64,000 bases of DNA from Cordia subcordata (taxonomy: Eukaryota > Streptophyta > Magnoliopsida > Boraginales > Cordiaceae). This document shows positions 33,848-45,700 of the stretch, one piece after another. Below the pieces are notes generated by a model, which saw nothing but the letters and a program-made list of their open reading frames with translations, had not been told where the DNA came from and made no database searches. The stretch's first letter is position 1; each line of letters begins with the position of its first letter. The DNA lies in the NCBI GenBank assembly GCA_028554755.1, contig JAPTOF010000001.1, positions 33,623,501 through 33,687,500 of the forward strand, written 5' to 3'. Both the position numbers and the translations under genes were made by a program.

Positions 33848-34398
33848 AAGCAAACCAACGTGAAGTTTAGCAAGGGGCAGGAGAACACCAAAGGTACACT
33901 TAATTACATTTATTCTGATTTTTGGGGTCCTAATAAAGTTCTTTCAAGAAAGGTGCCAGGTATTACGTCATTTTCATTGATGCATACTCTCGGATGGTGT
34001 GGGTATACTTCTTGAAAACTAAAGATGAGGTGTTTCCAACATTTGTCGAGTAGAAGACATTGATTGAGAAGCAGACTGGTAAACAGATCAAGCGTCTTAG
34101 GACTGACAATGGGTTGGAATATTACAAAAAAGAGTTTGATGAGTTCTGCAGGAAACATGGCATTGTGAGACACCGCACATGTGTAGGGACACCAAAACAA
34201 AATAGAGTTGCAGAACGCATGAATAGAACTCTGGTGGAGATAGCTCGTTGTATGCTCTCCTATTCTGGCTTGAGTCAAGATTTTTGGGCTGAAGCCATTA
34301 ATACGGCGTGCTACTTGGTGAATAGGTCTCCATCCAAAGCTATTGGATTGAAAATTCCTTTTAAGTTATGGTCCGATAAGCCTGCTGACTACTCTTGA
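33848..34398 (+). pseudogene. pol: Copia pol: integrase core (broken)
   Basis: The first part, around 33920-34050, has the DFWGP start of the rve core but with frame changes and a TAG near 34050. From 34060 the frame is readable: RLRTDNGLEYYKKEFDEFC gives the second catalytic aspartate region, then GTPKQNRVAERMNRTLVE supplies the glutamate of the D,D-35-E triad. It ends with a TGA after WSDKPADYS (34396-34398). It cannot make an intact integrase. Confidence 0.9.
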
Positions 34399-36490
34399 TT
34401 GAGGGTGTTCGCTTGCCCTGCATACGCTCACGTGAAGGATGGCAAGTTAGAGCCGAGGGTAAAAAAATGCATATTCCTAGGCTATGCGTCCGAGAGGAAA
34501 GGTTATAGGTTGTAGTGCATAGATCCAAAGTCTCCAGGTGTCCTCGTTAGTAGGGATGTCACATTCAATGAGCTTGCTTTATTAGACCAAGAAAAGGAGA
34601 AAGCGGTAGCTGGTTTAGACACGGTGTCAAAGAGCAGGTGGAGATATTTGCTGGTGTTCCAAATGTTCCATCTAGTAGTAGTAGCAGTCCAATTTAGCTG
34701 ACTCAACCAACTGAGGTGCATGATCAAAATGTGCCTGAACAACAAAAGTACAGCATTACTACTGGGCAAGAAATGAGACAGATTATAGAGCCTCAAAGGT
34801 ATGGATATGCTGATCTTGTTGCTTATGCTTTGACTATTGCCGAAACAATTGAAGGACATGAGCCAAATTCATACAAAGAGGCCGTATCTGGGAAAGATTC
34901 TGCTCAATGGGTAGGTGCCATGAGTGAAGGGATTGAGTCTCTTCAGAAGAATCAAACATGGGAGCTTGTTAAATTGCTTAAAAAACAGCGAGTTATTGGT
35001 TGCAAATGGGTTCACAAAGAAAAAGGAAGATACTCCAGGGGTTGAAGGTCCTCAATACAAGGCGCGATTGATGGCCAAAGGTTATACACAAAGGAAGGGT
35101 GTTGATTTTAACGAAGTGTTCTCTCCGGTTGTGAAGCATAGTTCCATTAAGGTTTTACTTGCCTTGGTTGCTCTTCATGACTTAGAGCTTGAGCAGCAAG
35201 ATATGAAAACGACGTTTTTGCATGGTGATCTTAAAGAGCAAATTTACATGAGTCAGCCAGAGGAGTATGTAGTTCCTGGTAAGGAGAACCATGTTTGCAA
35301 ACTGAAGAAGTCCTTGTATGGGTTGAAGTAGTCACCTCGGCATTGGTACTAGAGATTTGACACATTAATGGTAGGCACTGGATACACAAGAAGTGCCTAT
35401 GATAGTTGTGTGTATCTCAAGAAGCTTCCAGATGGTTCGTTTGTGTACTTGTTGTTGTATGTCGATGATATGCTTATTGCTGCTAAAAGCATATATGCAA
35501 TCAACGAATTAAAGAAGCAGTTGGGTGATGAGTTTGAGATGAAAGATCTTGGAGCAGCGAAGAAGATTCTAGACATGGAGATTCATAGAGATAGAAACAC
35601 TGAAAAGCTGTTTTTGTCTCAGCAGAGTTATATTGAAAAAGTACTGGAGCGTTTCGGGATGCTTAAAGCAAAGCTTGTAAGTGTGCCGCTTGTTGCTCAT
35701 TTCAAGTTGTTTGCAGATTTGTTGCCTAAAATCGAGGAGGAGGTGGAGCATATGTCTTGTGTTTCATACTCGAGGGCTGTTGATAGCTTGATGTATGCTA
35801 TAGTGTGCACTCGTCTGAACATTTCATATGTAGTTAGTGTTGTGAGCAGGTATATGGCATTACCTGGGAAAGTACACTGGGAAGCGGTGAAATAGATAAT
35901 GAGATATTTGCGTGGCACTGCGAATGTAGGATTGCTGTTTATCAAGATGACTGGAGATTGCGTGAGGTTGATAGGTTATTGTGATTCAGATTTTGCGGGT
36001 GACCTTGATAAGAGAAGATCTTTGACAAGCTACGTGTTTATGCTCTTTGGGTGTGCTATCAGTTGGAAAGTGACATTGCAGTCTACTGTAGCATTGTTGA
36101 CTACTGAGGCGGAGTACATGGCAATTGCAGAAGCCGTGAAGAAGGCCATGTGGTTACAAGGCTTGGTTTGTGATTTTGGACTGCAACAAGATACAAGTAC
36201 AGTCTTTTGTAATAGCTAGAGTGTAATCCATCTGACGAAGAATCAGATGTATCATGAGAGGACAAAACACATTGACGTTAGATATTACTTTATCAGAGAT
36301 GTTGTGTCACAAGGAATCATATCGGTACAGAAGATTTCTACCCATGAGAATTCAGCAGATATGATGACCAAGGTGGTTCTAGTTAGTAAGTTCAAGTATT
36401 GCTTGGACTTGGTTGCTATTTGTAGTGCGGAGCACTGGGCCTTTAGGGGCTGTTGGCAGCAGGGACGATGGTGTGTTGATTGGAGCGAAT
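34399..36490 (+). pseudogene. pol: Copia pol: reverse transcriptase and RNase H (broken)
   Basis: RT begins with WVGAMSEGIESLQKNQTWEL and GCKWVHKEK, followed by a frameshift near 35035, then YKARLMAKGYTQRKGVDFNE and LEQQDMKTTFLHGDL. A TAG interrupts at LYGLK (35329) and another near 35350; the next section has the catalytic YVDDM (about 35458). After a TAG near 35894, RNase H follows with GYCDSDFAGD, TTEAEYMA and KHIDVRYYFIRD, interrupted by a TAG at NS* (36217). Domain order RT then RNase H after integrase confirms copia. The frame runs to near the purine tract. Confidence 0.92.
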
Positions 36491-36509
36491 ACGTGCTAAG
36501 GTGGAGATT

Positions 36510-36824
36510 TGTTGAATGTGGCCCATATTACATAATTAATATGTGTCCTTTTCCTTATAGTATACTATTTCCTTTTCCTTGTAGAATACTGATTAGGATA
36601 CTTGTGTACTATAAATAGGAGCTAGGACATTGTATTATGTGCCTTTAGACCACACCCCAAAGGGGGTGTGGGGTGACAGAAACCAGAGTAAGCCTTGTAG
36701 TATTTGTGATCAATAATAAATTATTCTCTGCTGCCCGTGGACGTAGGTTTTAAGGCCGAACCACGTAATTCTCCTGTGTCCGTTTTCTTCTCGTATTTTT
36801 CGTGTTTGCATGTTTTCTCCAACA
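36510..36824 (+). repeat. 3' LTR of the copia element
   Basis: Matches the 5' LTR with scattered changes and a duplicated CCTTTTCCTT-type segment near 36545-36580, making it 23 bases longer. Confidence 0.9.
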
Positions 36825-37163
36825 AACGTAAATCCTTTAAGAAAAGCATCCTATGAACCTCAATTTTTTATTTATTTTTCTATTTATATATTCGTATTTG
36901 TATTGGTTTGATTTTCCCAAAACAATAATATATATTTTAATTATTTCCCTTTCAATTTCTAAATTCCTTACTTCTACCATAAAAACTATGTGGCTCCCTG
37001 ATCCTTTGATCTAGATCTAAATTTGATATAATTTTGTCTGTAGTTTTAACATGTTAAAAGTGTGAAATGCTATTGGACATATCCTCAGGCAAAGAAAAAG
37101 TGGATATTTGTTAAAGGTTGAGTTCATTTAGGTACAAGTAGCTGTTGCTTGGTTGTACTCTAT

Positions 37164-37374
37164 GGGTCTGTTTGGATTGGCTTTTTTTCAAGAAAAAGTA
37201 TTTTTTTTTCTAAAAAAGTTGCATTAGATTTGCAATAACTATTTGATTTGGCTTCTAAAAAAACTAAAACTCTAAAAAAAACTCAAATACAACTTTTTTT
37301 AGAAGCCAGAATTTTTAGCTTTTTGAAAAAGCTATTTTTTAAAAGTTGTTAAAAAAGCCAATCCAAACAGGCCC
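37164..37374. mobile_element. MITE with GTTTGGATTGGCTTTTTT termini
   Basis: Left end GGGTCTGTTTGGATTGGC and right end GCCAATCCAAACAGGCCC are near-perfect inverses, flanked by TAT on each side (37161-37163 and 37375-37377), a 3-bp duplication as in PIF/Harbinger-type MITEs. The 211-base interior is A/T-rich and self-complementary, with AGAAGCCA and TGGCTTCT. It lies 10 bases from the CACTA-1 end. Confidence 0.82.
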
Positions 37375-37394
37375 TATGTCCTATCACTACAAGA

Positions 37395-37895
37395 AAACTG
37401 GCTTTTAGCGACGGAAAATTAGCGATTGCTAGATATCGGTCGCTAATTTGTAGATTTAGCGACCGATTTAGCGACCAAAAAGTTTTTTGGTCGCTAAATA
37501 TAATTTTTGACCTTTTTTAGCGACCGATTTAATATCGGTCGGTAAATGTACCGACCGATTTAATATCTGTCGCTAAATTTAGCGACCGATTAAATATCGG
37601 TCGGTAAATGTACCGACTATTTTATTTCGGTCGCTAATTTAGCGACCGATATTTAATCGGTTGGTAAATTTAGCGACCATTTTATTTCGGTCGCTAATTT
37701 AGCGACCGCATAACTATCTGTCGCTGAATTAGCGACCGATTTAGAATCGGTCGCTGAATTAGCGACCGATTTAGAATCGGTCGTTGAATTAGCGACCGAT
37801 TCTAAATCGATCGCTAAGATTTATTTACCGACCGAATATGAACAGTCGGTAAATTTAGCAACCAAAATTGTATCAGTTGCTAATTTGTCGACTAA
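37395..37895. repeat. CACTA-1 left subterminal repeats
   Basis: Repeats of TTTAGCGACCGATTTA and the inverse TCGGTCGCTAA, roughly every 20-40 bases and often back to back as palindromes (for example near 37728-37812). In En/Spm, such subterminal motifs bind the TNPA protein; a like role here is inference from family knowledge. Confidence 0.9.
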
Positions 37896-38260
37896 ATCAA
37901 TGTATTTAATTATATTGCTAACAATATTGATAAGTTTTATTTATACTATATTGGTCTTAATTATACTATAAACTTTTTTTCTTTTAATTGTATTCACAAT
38001 CTTATTAACTAAATTAACTTTTCAACATCTAACTTAACTATTATTAGTTGAATTAACTTTAATTATGACATTTTAATATAATATAATTGCATTAGTTATA
38101 GTATTTGTGTATTACTATATTAATAATAATATATTTGTATATTATGTAATTTATATACTATCATGGTAGTGTATAGTATCAGATTGTTTTAGCTACATTA
38201 TTATAATATTATAATTATTGTATTTTTATTGTTAAAATGAATTAATTAAAATTATAATAA

Positions 38261-38512
38261 CAAGTATTAATTATTTTACAAACTATTCTAATTTACTTTT
38301 TACTATCTTACAAGTATTAATTATTTTACAAACTATTCTAATTCACTTTTTACTATCTTAATTAGAATAATTATACTACAATTCTAATTAAGTATATTTT
38401 GTTAATTTAATTTCTTAAACTTCAACTTTATAGTTCCAAACTATATATCTAATTAAGTATATTTTGTTAATTTAATTTCTGAAACTTCAACTTTATAGTT
38501 CCAAACTATATA
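38261..38512. repeat. Two tandem duplications in CACTA-1
   Basis: A 50-bp unit starting CAAGTATTAATTATTTTACA is duplicated at 38261-38310 and 38311-38360. A 65-bp unit starting TCTAATTAAGTATATTTTGT is duplicated at 38383-38447 and 38448-38512, with single-base differences. Both lie in AT-rich non-coding sequence. Confidence 0.88.
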
Positions 38513-38715
38513 TCTAAACTACCTATAATTAGATAATATTAATAATAAGTAAGTTATTTAAATATATTAAGTATATAATTTACTAAATTTGTAATTAAAA
38601 GAACATTTTGGTTAATATTATAATAAAAAAAAACTTAACTTAAGTCATACACCCCCAAAATGCCCAAAACTCTTCCTCCATCGTCAATCTCACTCATCCC
38701 CTGTCCCAAAAATCC

Positions 38716-38764
38716 CTAGATTGCACCCCCTCCAAAATCTCCACTTCTACGCTTTCCCCAGGTA

Positions 38765-38809
<45 letters not shown>

Positions 38810-39195
38810 TGTGCGTTCGATTTGTCGAATTTTTTCTTAGCAACTTGTTGGATTTTGTTACGTAATTGTTGTTTAAAATCATGCTGGATTTTGACCTTAC
38901 CACAAGATTTGATCATGGTGGTCTCTAGTTTGAGTCGCTTGAGCTCTGTAACGGTGGATTTTGAAACCTTGGACACTAGCGAAGGTTTAGTGTATAAGGT
39001 GTTTGAAATCTCTTGAAGCTGCAAATTACTAGAGCTTAAGCGAATGATTTTAGACCCTCCTTGCTCAGAAACCAAGATCTTACCACTGCTTGTGATTGCT
39101 TCTTTTGCCGAAGAGAAACAACATGGTTTCCATTCTTCTTCTACTAAGAAATCTGCAGCTTTGAAAATGTAGTAGTGCCGCTGTTGCTGTCACTG
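38716..39195 (-). other. Antisense exon-like ORF inside CACTA-1 (possible captured host sequence)
   Basis: The minus strand is open for about 160 codons from just below 39197. It reads HYYIFKAADFLVEEEWKPCC, then AKEAITSSGKILVSEQGGSK and a lysine-rich stretch ending near LRNKIQQVAKK, before running into the (CT)n microsatellite. The composition is protein-like and GC content is higher than in the flanks. No transposase family matches. CACTA elements are known to pick up host gene pieces, so this could be a captured exon; alternatively it is the shadow of a transposon 5' leader. I do not recognise the protein. Confidence 0.35.
38764..38803. repeat. (CT)n microsatellite
   Basis: CTCTCT run with one TTT interruption, of the kind common in plant 5' untranslated regions. 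Upstream sequence has CTCTTCCTCCATCG and TCACTCATCCCC, so it may be the leader of a transcript starting within CACTA-1. Confidence 0.9.
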
Positions 39196-39298
39196 CTGTG
39201 ATCAGCAGTGCCGCCGGCACCGGTCCGATGCCTCCTGCTCCTCCTAGTAGTGTGGTCATGCTTAATTAATTACATTAGATTTAGACATTTGCTTTAAT

Positions 39299-39496
39299 GT
39301 GACCGAAAGCCAAACTGAAACCTTGCTTGAAGAAGCAGATAGGGAATCATCAAACCACGAAACAAGTTCCAGAGTTGGCAATTCCCTTCAGAACCCTGAA
39401 CATGAAACTAGAAATAATGAGAATCGATATCAATTCTCAGCAGAAACTCTATATTTGGAAGATGAAATGAAATTTGAAAAATATCTTTCAATCTAA
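39299..39496 (+). other. Exon-like ORF inside CACTA-1
   Basis: An open plus-strand frame reading TESQTETLLEEADRESSNHE, then SSRVGNSLQNPEHE and a segment ending DEMKFEKYLSI before TAA. Strongly charged, without low-complexity repeats, lacking a local ATG at its start. It does not match the transposase proteins in this element. It could be part of the same captured gene as 38716-39195 or an exon of an accessory CACTA transcript. Unknown function. Confidence 0.3.
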
Positions 39497-40167
39497 AGAA
39501 ATTAGTAGCAAAACATGATAGTAATTCAGTGCAATTGTTTGCAGAATAAACTGCAATTCAAAATTTGAATTAGTTTGGTTGCTCAGATTAGAACAGTTTA
39601 GACCATAGCAAGACAAAAGACTTGTTGAAGGCTATCCAGAATAAGTGGAAAACTTCAACCTCACATCAGTAGCGGATGGAAGCATCAATACCTTTAGCTT
39701 GATATTCTTTATTATTATTTTTTATTCAAAGGAGGTTAAAGGCTAATTGCATGTAACTAACACAAATTGATCCCAAGACCACTGATATTAAAATTGAGAG
39801 ACATACCACTTGACCATTTGGTCTTTGGCCATTTTTTTTTAATCCTTTTACACTTGTATATATTGACTTGATTATTTCTTCAATTTAACATCTTCAAAAG
39901 ATAATCCAATATGTAGCATTTTATATTACACATGCAAAACTTCCATCAACTATATTTTAACTTCAATTTTAAGAAAATGTTCACTCCAAGCTTGTAGAAT
40001 ATTAGGAGGAACATTAAAATGCTTATCATAATCTCTAAAGGAATCTTTTACATTATGGAAAATCTATCTTTTTTCTTTTTTTTTTCTATTGTCATTCTAT
40101 TAACAATTTGGCATAGAGAAGCATTAGGGGCTTTTTGATTTTTTTGTCAATTTTAATAGTGATAGAG

Positions 40168-41484
40168 TGTGGGTGCAAATATCTTAAGAGGGGGGGTGAA
40201 TTAAGATATTAATACTAATTTTCGTTTTTAAAATTTACAGAAAATTTACAACTTCTTAACAAACAATATATCAAACACAAGATAAGCAAGGTAAGAAGAA
40301 TAACAATAGAAATGCAAGGAGAATAGAGACAAATGATTTTAAGGTGGTTTGGCCAAGCCTTCGTCCACCGCCCAAGGAATCTCCCCTTAGGACTTCAAAG
40401 ATCTCCACTAAAATGCTTATTCAAAACTTAGTGAAGCACAAACCAAGTTCTTTACAACTTCTTTGAAGCCTTACTTCAAAGAACCCAAGAGATTTACTCT
40501 ATAGGATTTTCTCACACTTTACAAGCTTAAATGGATATATCTCACAATGATTAAAGCTCTCAAAGTGTGTATATACTCAAGATTGAAAAGAGATTGAATC
40601 TGAGATTTTCCTCAAGAAGAGAAAGAACAAGCTCTTGAAAGCTCAAATATATTGCAAGAATGGCTCAAAGATGGATTGAATGATGATAAACACTTTAGCA
40701 CACTTCAATTGATGTTTAGAAAGTGTATTGAATGAGTATTTAAAGAGATTTGGGGGTTAGGGATTTGGTAGGTGAAGAAGGATTGAAATTTTCGGCCAAA
40801 ACGGTAATAAACGGCTAGTGCATTTATTACAGCTCCTGTTCAGCCGGTCGACCGGCTGGGTCGTCCGGCTTGTCCTTCTCCTTCTCTGACTAGGCCGGAC
40901 GCCTTAGACAGTCGACCGGCTAGGGGGTCCGGCTTTTCCCTTCACCTTTCTGATTAGGCCGGGCGACCACCCAGGTCAGCCGGTCGACCGGCTGGGGGGT
41001 CCGGCCACTCCAGAATGTGAAGTAAAGCCAGTTTTTGCAGAAAAACAATTTTACGTGCATTTTCACAACTCCAAGTCATTTTGAATAAATATGTAAATGC
41101 ATGTTGTGAATTGAAACATCCAAAAAACTCATTTTATCTCAATGTGTGCATTCAAATACATTTGTGCATATGTTATTTTCAAATGTGCAAGACTTGAAAA
41201 TTTTTGCAAAGACAAAGAAAAAGATTATGAGCCAAGTCAACGCAATATATAGGCATTTCACAAAAAGAGTAAGAAGAAAAACAAATCCGGTACCCCTTAT
41301 GGCTTCTCTTCTCCTCCTTATGCCTTCTCATCTTTTCTTCCTTCAAATAAGCCTTTTTGCACATCTTCATATCTTTCCAAGCTTCATATTGATGATATCT
41401 CATTTTCACAAGAAGCTATTTAGTTAGATAACGCATATATATATATTTTCATCATCAAAATCAATAATGAATATTCAGCTAACA
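40168..41484 (-). mobile_element. Solo LTR (Sirevirus-like) nested in CACTA-1
   Basis: Starts TGTGGGTGCAAATATC and ends ATTCAGCTAACA, with a perfect 5-bp target duplication TAGAG (40163-40167 and 41485-41489). Read on the minus strand it opens TGTTAGCTGAATATTC, then TTTTGATGATGAAAATAT, and closes with CCCCCCCTCTTAAG, then CACCCACA, the style of Sirevirus LTRs. At 1,317 bases with no internal domain between target duplications, it is a solo LTR left by LTR-LTR recombination. It carries a CCGGTCGACCGG repeat array at 40841-41000. It inserted into the CACTA element after that element was in place or within an ancestor. Confidence 0.88.
40841..41000. repeat. Palindromic CCGGTCGACCGG array in the solo LTR
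   Basis: Three imperfect units centred on GTCGAC at 40847, 40911 and 40983 (64 and 72 bases apart), each followed by a GGGTCCGGCTT-like phrase. It is GC-rich against AT-rich surroundings. A related GACGGTCAACCGGC phrase occurs in the truncated LTR near 22770. Confidence 0.8.
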
Positions 41485-42708
41485 TAGAGTGATAATATTA
41501 TTCTCAAGCAACGTAGAGTATCTCAGCAAACTTCTAGTACTATGCATAAAAATCATTGTTACTTAGTATAACACTTCTACATCATACTTCTATACATGGC
41601 TTATTTTTTCTTATAAATTGTTCTATTAACCTCTTTAAATAGCATCTCAACAGACAAATTTTGTGATTATAATAGTTCACGTATTTTCAGGTTCGAGCTA
41701 CAACTTAGGAAACGTTTGAGGTTGGGATTCAATTTAAACATCCAGGATTATATTTGCAGAATAAAAAGCTTTGGGCTTGGAATTCAAAGTAAGTTGTTCA
41801 ATGAGTTTACAAGTACTCAATTTGATGAAAATGATTGTAAAATAAGAAATTAGTTACATATTGAACTTGTGTGTTTGTTTGGGTCTTATTTTAATACACT
41901 TATTTTATTTGACAACTTATGTGAAAAAAATTATTTGAAAAAGATTGTAATGCTACGAGGAATGCAAGAATTTAAAAAGGAAAAAAAATGTAAGGATGGG
42001 GCTTATTATTTGATAAACACTCACAGTTGTGTGTTGAGATTAAATGGTAAAATATGCATTTTACAAATATTTAGACTAAAATAATTACACATTATTAATG
42101 AACTCTTTGTCTTAATAGAATCAATTGACCTTGAAGATTTGGTTATGGCATTTTGTCTATTTCACTTTGTGTCAATTGTTAGTTGTATGCTAGTATGGCT
42201 TATGCTCCTAGGTTGTCTATTGGCCTATTTGGTATTACTATTGAAATTTGCTATTGCTATTGCAATTGTTATTGATTAACAAATTTGTTTTGCTATTTAA
42301 TAAAAAGATAAAATTAGGTAAAAAAATAGTTGATAATTTGTTTTGTCAAAATTTGTTGTTTAAAGTACTCTTTGGGATTTATTTATTTATCTATTTTTAA
42401 TATTTTAGATTTTGTTAGTTCATAAATTTCTCTATGCCAAACAAGCTCTAATGTCATTAAAGATGATATCTTTAAAATATTACTTTATTTTTAGCATGTT
42501 TAAATCGAGCATGGAACATATTATTATTTTTATTATGCATCAAGATAGTACTAATACATAATATGTCAACATATTTTAATTTTTATTACTTTGAATCAGT
42601 TTTATTTGGATAATTTGTTAAAATAAGGCAAACAATATTCTTTTTACTCAGTCCATTTATTAGTGACTTTAAGTTTCTGCACATGTATTTAACTTTGTTA
42701 GGGACAAA
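41485..42708. other. CACTA-1 leader upstream of TNP2
   Basis: AT-rich, with only short frames such as one at 41869-42084 that is rich in lysine and leucine and not protein-like. Probably intron or promoter sequence of the transposase gene. Confidence 0.45.
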
Positions 42709-45700
42709 ATGCCTATCAATCGAAATTGGATGTATTGTTGGGTTAGGAATAATTGGATCACTGATGAATATATTCGAGTGAAAGAGTTCCTTGATTTTGC
42801 ATACGAAAATGGGCGATTAGTAATGGGAATATTAGGTGTCCTTGTAAAAATGCAAATTAAGGAATTATTTAGGTAAAGATGAAGTGGCAAATCATCTACT
42901 ACATAATGGGTTCTTACGTGGCTACACTAAGTGGGTAAGACATGGGAAGATGATGTACCCGTACAAAGTAATTCATCCATTCAAATAGAATCAAGAAATC
43001 CATATGTGGACATGGTAATTGATGCTACTGGACATCAATTTGACCAGGAAGACAGGGATAAGACAGAGGAACCGAATCCTAATGCAACAAAGTTTTATAA
43101 ACTATTGGCAGATGCAGAGCAACCATTATGGGAAGGATGTAAGACGCATAGTACATTATCAATAATCTCACAGTTGATGAATATTAAATCTGAGCATAAC
43201 ATGAGTGAGAGTTGTTTTGATCGTGTCATTAGTTGCTTGAAAAGCATGTTGCCTCCTAACACATTGCCAGACAACTTTTATGAGGCCAAAAAAATGATGA
43301 AGGCATTAGGGCTTGAATATATCAAGATTGATGCATGTCCAAATGATTGCATGTTATATTGGAAGTATGATGCTGGCCTTAATTTATGTAAAGTATGTGG
43401 GCATAAACGTTACAAGGAACGAGGCATATCTAAAAGGAAGAAAAAGAACATTCCTTTCAAAATTTTGTGATATCTCCCAATCACGCCTAGACTTCAAAGG
43501 TTATTTATGTCCAAGCAAACATCTAAACACATGACTTGGCATAAACGTGCTTGTAGAGAAGAAGGTGAATTGATCCACCCATCAGATGGAGAAGCATGGA
43601 AGCATTTTGATTCATGTTATCCAGAGTTTGCTAATGAAGCTCGTAATGTAAGGTTGGGATTATGTACAGATGGTTTTAATCCATTTGGTAACAGATCTGC
43701 CCCATATTCATGTTGGCCCGTTTATGTGACACCTTATAATCTTCCACCGACCATGTGTATGAAAGATGTCGTGTTGTTCTTGACGTTACTCATACCCGGT
43801 CCACGTAGCCCAGGGAACAATCTTTGTGTATACTTGAGGCCATTAATAGATGAGCTAAAAACATTGTGGGATGATGGGGCCCTCACGTATGATGTGTCCA
43901 CATGTACGAACTTTGTAATGAAGACTACATTAATGTGGACAATAGGTGATTTTCCAGCATATGGAATGATGTCTGGTTGGAGGACTCATGGAAGATTGGC
44001 TTGTCCTTATTGCATGGAGTGGTCTAAGGCATTTACCTTGAAAAATGGTGGTAAGGCTTCATTCTTTGATTGTCACCGTCAATTTTTGCCTCAAGACCAT
44101 CCATATCGAGATTTAGCACATGTTTTCAAGAAAGGTAGGGTTGAACATGATCCTCCTCCGCCTCGATTGTGGTGATGAAGTGTTATCCAGATTATCATGT
44201 TTTCAGCAAATCAATTTTGGCAAAGCATCATGAAATCAAAAGTGGCGGCTATGGAGTGTCCCATAACTGGACCAAGATTTGTATTTTTTGGGAGTTGCCA
44301 TATTGGCACAACAATTTGATTAGACATAATCTTGATGTGATGCACATTGAGCAAAATGTTTTCAACAATGTGTTTAACACAGTGATGAATGTAAAAGGCA
44401 AGAGTAAAGACAATGTAAAAGCTCGTAGAGATGTGGCAGAATATTGTAACCATGACAAGTTACATTTGTATTTTGATAGAATGACAAACAAAACAAAATT
44501 GCCAAAAGTAAAATATGTCTTGTCACGAAATGAAAAGAAAGCAGTTTGTACCTGGGTAAGGGATCTAAAGCTTCCAGATGGCTATGCATCAAATATTGCC
44601 AAAAGTGTCAATATGAATGATCTGACATTGCATGGGTTAAAAACACATGATTGTCATGTATTTATGGAAAGGTTGTTACCCATTGCTTTTCGTGATTTGT
44701 TGCCACAACCCATTTGGGAAGTAATAACTGAGCTTAGTATATTCTTTCGTGATTTGTGTACAACATCTTTAAAGATAGACCATGTAGAGAAGATAGAGGC
44801 GAACATTGCAGAAATCCTTTGCAAACTTGAGAAATTCTTCCCGCCAGGATTTTTCGGCTCAATGGAACATCTATCAATCCATTTGCCATATGAAGCAAAA
44901 GTAGGTGGTCCTGTACAATACCGTTGGATGTTTGTATTTGAGAGGTAATTTTCGATCAACTTACATTTTATTGCCTATTAAATGAAGTGGTTATCTATTA
45001 AGATGAAATGTTTGTATAGGTGTAAGGGGAATTTAAAGAAAAAAGCTAGTAACAAGGCTTTTGTGGAAGGATCCATTATGGATGCATACTTAATTGAAGA
45101 GACATCTCAATTTTGTTTCGAGTATTTCGAGTCTCACGTGATTACAAGGAGAAATCAAGTTCCAAGGAATGATGATAGTGGAGAAGTGGAAAGAAATGAG
45201 AGACTCTCAATTTTCACATACCCAGGGCGTCAACTCGGACAAGGGATTTCTCGGTATTTGACTGATGAAGAGTTCAATGCTGCCCACTTATACATTCTTC
45301 ATAATTGTAATGAAGAATTAGTTCAACAATATGTAGAGTGAGAAAATTCAAATCTTAGTTCATTTCTTTGTTTTGAAGCATAAAAAATATTTAAGTTAAT
45401 AATACTATCTTTTGTGCTTTTTATCAACATAGGGATTTTGACAATGAAATGCGTCATACGAATCATACTCTTAGTGATGATCGTCTTGCAAAGTTGCGTG
45501 AAAAGAATTTGGTTCGATGGCGTCGTACCAAGGTATTAGAAAGGAACACAAGCATTAGTCCACAGTTGAAGGAGTTGATCCTTGGTCCGAGTAGAGTTGT
45601 TACTAGTTAGCAAGGATATTTTGTGAATGGTTACAAGTTCCACACTGAGGAAAAAGGAAAGGATATGAAAACACAAAATTATGGTGTATGTGTAAGAGGG

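Larger units (their letters stand above)
31348..36824 (+). mobile_element. Ty1/copia LTR retrotransposon, full length but mutated
   Basis: A 5.48-kb element with LTRs at 31348-31639 and 36510-36824, both beginning TGTTGAATGTG and ending in AACA. Flanking 5-mers GACGT and AACGT match in four positions, fitting an old target duplication. Primer site TGGTATCAGAGC is at 31643-31654; purine tract AAGGTGGAGATT precedes the 3' LTR. Domain order is gag, zinc knuckle, protease, integrase, reverse transcriptase, RNase H, which defines Ty1/copia. Many stops and frameshifts rule out autonomous activity. LTR divergence, including a duplicated segment in the 3' LTR, shows it is not recent. Confidence 0.95.

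Noticed and set aside
31348..36824. Possibility that the copia element is still active
   Set aside because: Stops and frameshifts occur in gag, integrase, RT and RNase H, the zinc knuckle has lost a cysteine, and the LTRs differ.
37400..37870. CRISPR-like regular repeats
   Set aside because: The spacing is irregular, units occur in both orientations and they lie just inside CACTA ends; this is plant nuclear DNA.
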